Assembly (NCBI RefSeq): GCF_965363235.1
Contig: NC_134847.1
Span: forward strand, 55,460,439 to 55,524,438
Origin: Mytilus galloprovincialis
Lineage: Eukaryota > Mollusca > Bivalvia > Mytilida > Mytilidae
Length of the DNA: 64,000 nucleotides
Direction: 5' to 3'
Below are positions 44,320-54,600 of the stretch, one piece after another. A program made the translations under genes and the position numbers. The notes under the pieces were generated by a model. That model was not told where the DNA came from. It searched no databases and saw only the letters and a list, made by a program, of their open reading frames with translations. The number at the start of each line of letters is the position of its first letter. Within the stretch, counting starts at the first letter, position 1.

Positions 44320-44476
44320 ATGAAGTATTGTGCAATAGCAAGACATTTTCAATTGCACAGTATTTTGCAATAGCAAGTAATCTTCAATTAGCAAGTATTT
44401 TCAATTGCGCAGTATTGTGCAATAGCAAGAAATATCTAATTGCACAATATTGTGCAATAGCAAGAAATTTTCGAAA
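44320..44476 (+). repeat. Short tandem array, about 36-base unit
   Basis: Four irregular units of 'AGTATTGTGCAATAGCAAG' plus an A/T-rich part ending CAATTGCACA. The third array of F2. Confidence 0.88.
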
Positions 44477-45285
44477 ATTGGAGTTATCTTTCTTTGTCCA
44501 GAATAGTAGTTGAATCAACTTAAATCATTGTTTTATACAATATACAATGTATATTCACTTTTACTACCAACTGATAAATTAAAACAATCTTTACCAAGTT
44601 CAGTGATAACAAGCACCTTTTTTACATTTTAATATTTTATGATGTATTTGAATGAGTAGTTATTGTTGAAAACTTCATTAGAAATTTGAATTGAGATCAG
44701 TTTTGGAATAAGAGAAAGGGGGATGTGAAAAAAAAATTGGGGGGAGGGGGGGGGGTTAAATTTTTCTCTTTCAGATTTCATAAATAAAAAAAAAATTCTT
44801 CAAACATTTATTTGAGAGGATTAATATTCAACAGCATAGTGTATTGCTCAAAGGCAAAACAAAAATTTTAAGTTCATTAGACCACATTTATTCTGTGTCA
44901 GAAACCTATGCTGTGTCAACTATTTAATCACAATCAAAATTTAGAGCTGAATCCAGCTTGAATGTTGTGTCCATACTTGCCCCAACCGTTCAGGGTTCAA
45001 CCTCTGCGGTCGTTTAAAGCTGTGCCCTGCGGAGCATCTGGTTAGCCATGGTGACCATCTTGGTTGGTTTGACAGTTCACCGGACACAACTTTTTTTAAA
45101 CTAGATACCCCAATGATGATTTTGGCCAAGTTTGGTTAAATTTGGCCCAGTAGTTTCAGAGGAGAAGATTTTTGTAAAAGTTAACGACGACGGACGACAA
45201 CGACGGGTGACGACGGACGACAGACGCCGGACGCCAAGTGATGAGAAAAGCTCACTTGGACCTTCGGGCCAGGTGAGTTTAAAAA

Positions 45286-46284
45286 AACGGCAGCTACAGA
45301 CTTTACTATGTGAATTCCAGTTTTGCTGTATCATGCACATTGGTCTTTTGATGTTGTCCCAAGAAACTTCAGTTTTACACTGAATTTATACATTTTGCTT
45401 TAATTGAGACCATAATAAATATTGTCAAAAAATTATTAAAACAAAACTTCATTTTCAGATTATGAAAGGGTCTTCGGTACACCCAGAAAGCATGATTTTG
45501 CATCATTTGTTATATTGCTTCTTGGGCCTTCAGTGGCTCCAAGACCCTTCAAAAAAAAATTGCCTCACTCTGCTCGGCGTAGTATGTTTGCCAATACATT
45601 TAAAAGTGCCTAGTTATAACAAATATTTAATACTATGTATGTATGCAATACATGTATATGCAGTTGGGAATTTAAAAGATTCATTTCTGCAGAGGGGGTG
45701 GTTAATCTAATTAAATGGTACATAATGACTTGACTATACTATATGTATTATTTATAATAAACAAATCATTTAAAAATTGTATATTTTCGAATATCAAAAA
45801 AATAGTTGTGAAAATGAATAATCAATCCCTTGCTTTAATGAAAATGAAAAATTTTGCTTCAATAGTGCAGAAAATGAATAATCTGTCCTCTTAGTTTACA
45901 AAAATCCTCCTGCCCCCCTCCCCCCCCCCCCCCCCCAGAATATCAAATGGTCATCCCCTTATAAGGAATGTACAGATAATCCAACTTAGGAACCTGTAAT
46001 TCAGTGGTTGTTTGTTTATGTGTTACATATTTGTTTTTCAATCATTTTTTGTACATAAATTAGGCTGTTAGTTTTCTCCTTTGGAATGTTTTACTTTGTC
46101 TTTTCGGGGCCTTTTATATAGCTGACTTTGAGGTATGGGCTTTGCTCATTGTTGCCATACTATGCCGATCCGCCACAGGATCTACTCATGGAGCATTTAA
46201 TAGATGATATTTCAGAACCCTTCAAGTTGTGCTGTGTTACAAAACCTCTTAGATTAGTTATATCATTGGTGTACTGACAATAAA
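45286..46284. repeat. Gene-free stretch with family C relic and poly-C tract
   Basis: About 46010-46165 is family C reversed ('TAGGCTGTTAGTTTTCTCC', 'CGGGGCCTTTTATATAGC', 'CATTGTTGCCATAC'). A C-rich homopolymer tract lies at about 45915-45937. No gene. Confidence 0.5.
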
Positions 46285-47665
46285 ATGACTATTAATTCAT
46301 GTAAGAGTAATGTTGTCCATTTCAGACCGACCTCATTTAAACGATCAAGTCACGTCTTTAAGTGTGGGGATATGTGTGTACTGCTACTAGCAGTGAATAT
46401 GCTTATCTAGGCCTTGTTTTAAATGAGTTTCTAGACTAGTATTACTGCAAAAGCAGTTGCTAGGTCAGCAAACAGAGCTCTAGGTCTGGTTATAGCTAAG
46501 TGTAAAGCTATTGGTGGCATGTCATATGACGTCTATAAAAAACTATTTGATGCACTTGTAAGTCCTATTGTTGAATATGGTGCCGCGATTTGGGGATGCA
46601 AGAATTTCTCATTTATAAATGCGATTCAAATGAGAGCGTGTAGGTTCTTCCTTGGTGTTGGTAAATTTACACCTAATCCAGCTATTATGGGAGACATGGG
46701 GTGGATTCCAATTTACCATACTCAATGGAAAGTAATTGCAAGACACTGGCACAGATTAGTAAATATGGAGCCAGATCGTATTAATAGGAAAATATTCATA
46801 TGGGCAGATGAGGTCAGTCTGAAACACAGAATTGTGAAAAATTGGAATTTCACTGTTAAAAAACATTTCACGGAACTTGAATTGGTTGACTTTTGTAATA
46901 CATCACTAATATTAATAAAAATATGTTTATTGATACAGTCATGTCAAGAATGTTTGATATTTATATTGAAGAATGGAAAAGTATTGTTAGTTCATCCTCT
47001 TCCAGACGGGGAAATGGGCGTAATAAGTTGGGAGCCTATAATATTTTTAAGCAGGAGTATGTTGTAGAAAACTACTGCAAACTGTTAATGCCTTTTTGTG
47101 AAAGAAGCGCCTTTGCAAAATTTAGATGTGGGGTGGCTCCTATTAGACTGGAAACTGGGAGGTATGCAAATTTGCCGCTGGAAAAGAGATGTTGTTTTAA
47201 TTGTTTTAATACTGTCGAAGATGAATATCATGTTATTTTACATTGTCCTGTTTATAATGATCTTAGACAAGTTCTTTTTACTGAGTCTCTTAAAATTGAT
47301 GAACATTTTAATAGTTTTACTGATTGTCAGAAAATGGTATTTTTATTTTCGAATCAAGATATTATAAGATTATGTGCCAAAACCTGTAATTTACGACTCC
47401 GAGAAGTTTTATATTGTAAACAAGGATTTGTATAGTAAGTCTTACTATACAAATCCTTGTTGTAAATAATAATTAAATACTTTTGTGGTATAATTTTACC
47501 ATTCAGGTTTAATATTTATTATGTACATATTCTTTTAAGTGATTATCGTCTCTCATAAATCTGTACAGATTGGCTTATGTATACAAAATGTATCTTTTAT
47601 AAATGTATTGTGTAATTTTATACATAAGGTGAGACGTAAATAAAATATTGAATTGAATTGAATTG
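46285..47665 (+). mobile_element. 5'-truncated LINE (non-LTR retrotransposon), 3' part
   Basis: Encodes the C-terminal part of a LINE ORF2: thumb-region peptides (KKLFDALVSPIVEYGAAIWG, IQMRACRFFLGVGKFTPNPA, GDMGWIPI) and the terminal zinc-binding motif C-FN-C-FNTVEDEY-H-VILH-C. Two frameshifts are visible, near 46435 and 46905-46925, so it is not active. After the stop at 47433-47435 comes a 3' UTR of about 230 bases ending in AAATAAAATATTG and an (AATTG)n tail, the expected LINE 3' end. The endonuclease and RT catalytic core are missing. Confidence 0.85.
47419..47461. repeat. 43-base palindrome across the LINE stop codon
   Basis: Arms 47419-47439 and 47441-47461 (21 bases each; ACAAGGATTTGTATAGTAAG against CTTACTATACAAATCCTTGT plus the outer A/T pair) are perfectly complementary with a one-base loop at 47440. 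It covers the last codons and the TAG of the LINE frame. Confidence 0.95.
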
Positions 47666-47921
47666 CGATATTTTATAGGACGAAAAAGTATGATGTTTCT
47701 CCATATAGAAATTCTTTGGATAATGAAAACACATATCTTTCGAGCAGAAAACGAAAATTTAATTTACATGATTGCATAAGCAGTCCGACTGTGGCTGATA
47801 TCGAAACAGATATATAATTACTTAGATCTGTCAAATCAAGGTATAACGTTGATTTTCCTTCAATAAATTTTGTTTAATTGCGAATTTAAGCATGAATTAA
47901 GAATTGGAATCCTAATCAGGA

Positions 47922-48059
47922 ACATTCAGGCGCGGATCCAGAGGCGGGGTTCCGGGGGTTGGAACCCCCCTTTTTTTGGACGATCAATGCATTTGAATGG
48001 GGACATGTAATTGGACCCCCCCCCCCCTTTTTAAAATGGCTGGATCCGCCCCTGACATT
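47922..48059. mobile_element. Small MITE 'CAGGCGCGGATCCAG' with 5-bp duplication
   Basis: The element is 47927-48054 (128 bases). The left end CAGGCGCGGATCCAG and the right end CTGGATCCGCCCCTG are inverted with 14 of 15 matches. Direct repeats ACATT flank it (47922-47926, 48055-48059). Internal G- and C-runs around 47955-47970 and 48015-48027. Confidence 0.85.
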
Positions 48060-48592
48060 TATATGACTTAGATATACTGTTAATTAAACTACCTTTTCAA
48101 AAAAAATATGAATCCGTCAATTTTCTTTAAAATGATATGAATTTTATTTACTATTCATATTTGCCTTTATTTCTAAATGTTTTCAGCAGACAAATAACCT
48201 CAGAAAATAACATTTTTAAAAGTTCCAAACGCGGACCTCGGAGAAACCACCACGATCGCTTCGTTGCCAACAGTGCTCGCTGAGGTAACGTTCGCCCACG
48301 ATGACGAGTAAGAGGTCATTACGCAAGTCAATCGAACAAAATGACGTCACCCACATTACTGCGATGACTACATTGCCGGATTCACAGTTGGTCAATTCAT
48401 TGGAAAAAAATAGGGGTGTTGCCCGATATGAAGTTGGCATGTTATATAAATAAATGATCACACAGGCTCCAATTCTTTTGATCAGAAATAGATTAAATAG
48501 TTATAAAGAAACCAATGCAAAGATCAACCATTTTTCATTGTTTTAAAATTTATTTCCGAAAATAAATTGTAAACACCCCTACAAAATAATTA
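48060..48592. other. Upstream region of the DUF3504 gene
   Basis: No other gene. 48230-48330 is richer in CG dinucleotides than the surroundings. No TATA box was identified. Confidence 0.3.
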
Positions 48593-48600
48593 ACTTCCGG
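48593..48600. promoter_or_regulatory. ETS-type site near the DUF3504 gene start
   Basis: ACTTCCGG followed by TG reads CACCGGAAGT on the other strand, the consensus for ETS/GABP-type factors common at housekeeping promoters. It lies 33 bases upstream of the ATG, so the transcription start is probably close by. Confidence 0.35.
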
Positions 48601-48632
48601 TGTTCATTTTTTCGTCACACAAAAACAGAAAC

Positions 48633-51600
48633 ATGATGGAGCATCGGAACAAGAGTTTGGAAAAACAAGAAACAGAAGAAGAATGTGTGGGTGACGATGA
48701 AGAAGAACCGGAGGTGGTCATACGTACAGCCATTCACTACCTGAGAGAATTCGTGACAGCAAAAGGCCACAGCCTTAGCAATGTCACAAGCCTACCGAAC
48801 ACTCAACTTGCAGCATACCTCAAAGAGTTCTATACGTCTGTTAAGAATCGTGACGATGTTCCAGAATCTATTTCCCTCAAATATATTAGAGCAGGTTTAC
48901 AAAGATACTTTGCAAAGAAATCAAACATTGACATCCTCCGAGATAAATCATTTGATCATGCAAATGCAGTTTTTGATATAACAATTAGACAGACACCCAG
49001 GAGGTGTCACCGACTTCTTATTGATTCAGATGACCTGAAACACATTTATCTAGGTCCTGCTATGAACACAGATCAACCTGACACGCTACAGAACAAGGTT
49101 TTCTTTGACATAAACCTGTATATATGCAACAGGGGGAAAGACTTCTTGCGAGTAATGTCCAAAATTGATTTTGATGTGTCAACAGATACTGATGGACGAA
49201 AATATGTATGGCTAAAATATCACCCTAAATTTAGCTTCAAAGAATTAGTTGGAGGGTTATCAGACAACGAACCAGTCATGCAAGGTTCACAGGTCGGAGA
49301 GAAAATGTATGAAAGACCAGGTACAAACAACATTATGTCATGTATGTTTTTAAGTTAATGTTATGAAAGGCAATAGTTGTAATAGACAACTTTCGAGTTC
49401 AATGCATTTCCATCAAAAACTCTTGTTTTTAATGAACATCATTCGTGCGTTTAGGGGCATTGTCACTTCCGTTCCAATGATGAGCGATTGATTGGAAAAC
49501 TATAATGCTATATTGCACAAAATAATTTGGCAAATTAAATTCTCATAATTGACACTCAGCACTGCTGTCATTAGGGGGTTGCGATTAAGTACTCACAAAA
49601 CAAAATTTATTTCTAGTTTATTCTGCACAATGATGATCACTAAGACGCTTGATGAACGCAGGGATCTCCATGGCCTGTTTAACGATGGCGCTCCGCCATC
49701 GTTCAAATGTCTTGCGCCATCGTCAAACGACTCGCGCCATCATTAAATTGTCTTGCGCCATCGTTAAATTGTCTTCCGCCATCGTTCAAAACTTATTGTT
49801 TTTTGTAGCCCGACGCCATTTTTTTTATCAATTATAATCAAATGCATGTAATTGCATAACCCTTAGGCTTTTTATGTTATAATCCAATACAGTTCTAACG
49901 CCTGAGGGATATCCGGATTAAGATCGCTAATCACTTGTACCTGAGCTTGTACAGGTAGATCATCAAACCAGACAGGAGAATACTATCTGAGGATAGACGA
50001 TCCATTTGTCGAATTAATCAAAGTTTCAGCAAATGATTATGATAATTTAGATTAAATAAATAAATTAATAATCCAGTTACAAAGAAAACAGTTTAACAAG
50101 TCGAACACGTGCTTTATTTTGACTTACGCAATCAGCATCCCCCTTTTTTAAGAAGTACAAAATAAGACGCAAAGCAGTAAATACTATTTCATCGCAAATA
50201 ACTCGAGTACTGCTGTAATGATAATTTAGAATTACTTTAAAAGTTTAAAAGTAAAAACTTAAATATTTCCTGAAAAGAATTATCGTATCAGAATTCCGAA
50301 TTCATTTCGTATATTACAATCAAATTGATACATCTGCGTTTCCGGTTTCTATTCCGACACGAAAGATGCATGTTGCACAGCATCAATTTGCCAGATAAAG
50401 TCATTAAAAACCTTTTCATTTGTCAACGTTTGTTTTACAAATCTCTTTAACCTTTTACATAACCCGTACGAATCGTTTTGTTGTTGCTGCAAATCAGCCA
50501 TACCGGTAATGGGTTCTGAATTTGTCCGTGTCCATGAAAAATAAGCTCCACATCAAATGATTTTTAACCCCCATAACAATTACCAAAAATACAAGAAATC
50601 TACATGGGGACTTCATGACAGCTTTTGGTCATTCTCGACTAAGGGGGAACCATGAAAACTTGGCATTTGAATGGTTAAAAACGGCAATAAATGAAAATAT
50701 TGATACTTCTAATTCTATAATGAAAATTCAAATAAATATAATTTAAATAAGCAATGAATTAGCATGTTCCCCATTCCTTGTATGGATGGGTAAAATACTT
50801 CTGATCGCGCTACACCGTACAGCGTAGACACGGTTTGTAATGGTGAACATTCCTCCATCGTTCAATTTTCATCCATGGAGATCTCTGGAACGGTAAGAGT
50901 GCAGGGGGATACAGGTGATCCCCTCTATCTGGTAAATAAGGTCATAAAGGCATGCATAATTGAAGAGTTTTTCCCAGTGACAGATGAACTCGAAGTGGTC
51001 TATTGTAGTGTAACTAGAGTCACTTGATTTACTAGGTAAAATATAATGGTATAACCAAGGATCCGGAAATTTTTATACCTAATTTCGGTCATTTTCATAC
51101 AACTTAAAAGTTGATGCCCCTTTTCAAAAAATGATTGTCAAAATCACATTACTGCATGAGACTCATTATGAGTATGCTCATACTCGATCGTCATGTTCGT
51201 AGCATCAACAAACTTGTTTCACTGTTGCATCGCATTTACTTTATGATTTGTCCTACCATTTTCCAAAAATCGTTTAAGAGCAATTAAGGGAAGGCAACAG
51301 TTTATAAATAAAATGATTTTAATGACTCAAAACGATAATATTCTCAGTTATTGCTTACGTTTCCTTTGATTCTGAAGTCAAAATTCAAACCGGATGTACT
51401 GCGACAATACTAAAACGAACAATTCCGGACTCATTTCCGGGATTAGTTTTGTTTATCCAAATCACAGGAAATCATCGGCTTTTTAATATTTTACCTTTAA
51501 TAGTGTAAGAATATTAATTAAAATAGTTGCACTAGCTTTATTTAGGATGAAATTATTTTATATTTACAATTAATTGTCTAAATCTGTGGAAGAGAATTTC

Positions 51601-54600
51601 AAACATGCGTATTACATAGTAAACAAAGCACGTGTGTTAGAAGTAAAAAAATATTTTTTTCTTCGTAAATTAAACCAAGTTTTAATTTAATTTTAAATCA
51701 TAATTGACAATTGTCTGACCTGTTGAGTAATTAAATAATGAAGCCAGTTGGTATGGAATTTTTATTTCTTTATAATAATAGTTTGGAGCTTGTGATTAAT
51801 TGCCAGGTGTGAATTAAAAACACAGGTAAAGAGATTAGCAATCATTAGCCAATAGCTCCCCGAGGCATTAATATAGTTATTAGGAGGGCCCTCAGGATTA
51901 TAACACTTTAATGAAGTGGCAGTTTAATTACAGGAAGTCGATAACAAAACAAAAATATGTTCAAAATGGCGATTTTGAAAGTCGATCTCAACGAAATGAC
52001 CGAAATTATTACGGTTGAAAAATAAAATTTGACCTAAATCCCAATTAAAAGTTTAGGACATAATAGTTTCAGTTTAGGACATGACTGGCAAATATGACCG
52101 TTTCCGGACCCTTGGGTATAACATATAGTTGCTCAATGGCGATGATACAGACCTGCCAACTATCCCAATTTTGGCAGTATTGTCCCGATTTTCATGCCTC
52201 GGCCTGAATTCTGATATCAGGATTGTAAAACAAATCATAATCCTGAATTTTACAAAATATACCAGAAAAAATTAATGGTTACTGATTTTGAAGTTTTTTT
52301 TATTACTGTGTATAAACCTGTTAGAGCACCTTCGAACACAAAGAAAGAAAACTCAAATTGTATCCATTTTCTCATTAATCAATCAGGGATATAACTCTAT
52401 AGGGTTATTACTTTTAATATCTTGCATGTGTTATTACAGGTTATTAGACTAACTCAAAATCTGTCTTTATCTGTCTATCTTTAAGACAGTTAGGTTATGG
52501 TCTTTTGCGTCATGGTACTACGATCTAGATTAGAAGGTCTATCATGCTAATGATTCTAAAAAAAATATCTGTGTTTACAACTTACTACATTTGAGGCTTT
52601 AAATTTTTTTTTATTTGTCAACCAAAAGCTCTGTTTCCATAAATTTATCATGGTCCTAGAAAATTAGGCAAAAATTTGTCAATTTATTGTTCAACCTTGA
52701 TTTCATGTTAGTTTTGGTAAACTTGTTTTATTGTTTAACAGAACTAGGCCTCCTCATTTATAAGATTGATTAAGTGTTAAATGAATATTATGGGTCTTCA
52801 AGGAACTTTGTTGTAATGTTAATATTTAAATTTCTTTACATAAAAAAACAAAACAAATCAGCATGAAAAACAATGAAAGGCTGCAGACTTTGCACAGGCA
52901 CATACATAGCATGGCAGGGTTAAGTATATTTGTGAGCCTAATCTGGGACAGTGGTGTAAAAGTACATTTGTACAAGACAAGAAAAAACTGTTGTATTAAA
53001 AGTTGACTCATTAGATCGACCACAGCTAAAAATCAATTAACAAAGAGTCTAAACAGTTACTGATCTAAGATGACTTGCAGTTACTAAAAGCTAGTTCAAA
53101 GCCAATATAGCATTAACGTAAAAATCAATACACATCCTAAAGTCTATAATCATATAATATCATAACACAGTACATGTATACTTTGACCTAGATATATAAT
53201 AGTTACCTATTTCGTTGCTGTAAATATACATGTACCTTATTCAGAATTTATTATTTTTCAGGTGATCATAGGTGTCCTGTTGCATCCTTTCAGAAGTATG
53301 TTTCCCATCTACACCCAATGACTGAAATGTTCTGGCAGAGACCCAAGCGTTCCTTTGTAGCATCAGATTTGGTCTGGTATGACAATACACCACTTGGAAA
53401 TAGTACCCTTAGTAAAATTATGACCAGGATGTGTTCCATGGCAGGTTTAACAGAAAACTATACAAATCATGCAATCAAAAGCACTTACATCCCACTCATT
53501 GAGAAGATGTGTAAGGACGCCCTGAAAAGGTCTACTCTACTTGACCTCAGTCTCAGAAGAATAAGTTCTCCGTTGACCAGATCCAAAGGTTCAGAAGATG
53601 CATGTATGACAGATGTGTCATCTGTTTGTTCAGATGTTAAAGACGAGGAGGAGAATCCAAATTCTGGTAAAAAAATAGACTATTGAACTACTCTCTAGTA
53701 TTTGAAAACTAGTCAAAAGAAGTCAAAGTACTATATACATATGTATTATTATTTCTTGAGATAAATGGAGCTCATAGGTTAATGCAAATTTTTTATTTGC
53801 TAAAAAATCTGCAAATGTCACATCGTGGGGTGTCATTTTTATGCCCCACCTACGATAGTAGAGGGGCATTATGTTTTCTTGTCTGTGCCTCCGTTCGTTT
53901 GTCCGTCTGTGCGTCCGTCCGTTCGCTTCAGGTTAAAGTTTTTGGTCAAGGTAGTTTTTGAAGAAGTTGAAGTCTAATCAACTTGAAACTTAGTACACAT
54001 GTTCCCTATGATATGATCTTTCAAATTAAAGTTTTGACCCCAATTTCACGGTCCACTGAACATAGACAATGATAGTGCGAGTGGGGCATCCGTGTACTTG
54101 AGACACATTCTTGTTTGTGAAATATGTTTTGTTTGTGTTTGAAACTCTGCATGCTTTCAGCATAGTATTAGGAAGTCCCTTTAGGACTATAATGATTTGA
54201 ATCATATTGACTAGTAAATTCTAGTCTTTAACTATATATAGACATACAACATGTACAATGACTTGAGGAACAACTAAAGAATATAGTGATCTGGATTATA
54301 AAAGTTTCAGGATAGATCAATTGTAAATACACAATTAAAGAAATGAAATTGAGAATGCAATTGGGGAATATGAGACAACAACCCTACCATAGAGCAGACA
54401 AAATATATGCATTATCTAAGTACTATTTTTTTATCATATTTTGTTGATTCATTTTGATAAAATGAATATTATAGTCTTTTTTATATTATTGCACTAGTCA
54501 CCTTTTTTGGATTGAAAGTTAATATGATAAAAAGTTTATTTATGTTATTCTACATTTAAATTTTTATTACATTTATGTTAGGATTGAGGCAGGCAAAAAT

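Larger units (their letters stand above)
43222..45042 (+). mobile_element. Nested repeat F2 ('TATACGACCGCAAAAATT')
   Basis: About 1.82 kb inserted into F1. It starts TATACGACCGCAAAAATTG and ends near 'CTCTGCGGTCGTTTAAAGC' and 'CCCTGCGGAGCATCTGGTT'; the ATACGACCGCA and TGCGGTCGT segments are inverted relative to each other. It holds three different tandem arrays. No transposase seen. Confidence 0.7.
42172..45285 (+). repeat. Large mollusc-type dispersed repeat F1, split by an insertion
   Basis: Begins 'CTAGAGGCTCTAACTCACC' and ends after 'GGACGCCAAGTGATGAG' and 'CTCACTTGGACCTTCGGGCC'. Its internal unit ('CCCAGTAGTTTCAG', 'GACTATAAAGGRCAATAACTCC', 'ACCAATTCAGGGRCAG', 'CAGATAGATYTTGA') occurs twice, at about 42330-42820 and 42825-43220. 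The second unit is interrupted at about 43222 and resumes at about 45042 with 'AGCCATGGTGACCATCTTGG'. Non-coding. Confidence 0.75.

Noticed and set aside
43311-44476. Possible CRISPR-like array
   Set aside because: Units are contiguous tandem repeats without unique spacers, in a eukaryotic genome.
45101-45383. Overlapping frames of about 80 codons on both strands
   Set aside because: They fall in the CGACGG-rich end of repeat F1 and have no domain.
48600-48632. Upstream extension of the first DUF3504 exon
   Set aside because: The frame is open but starts at GTG; the first ATG in good context is at 48633.
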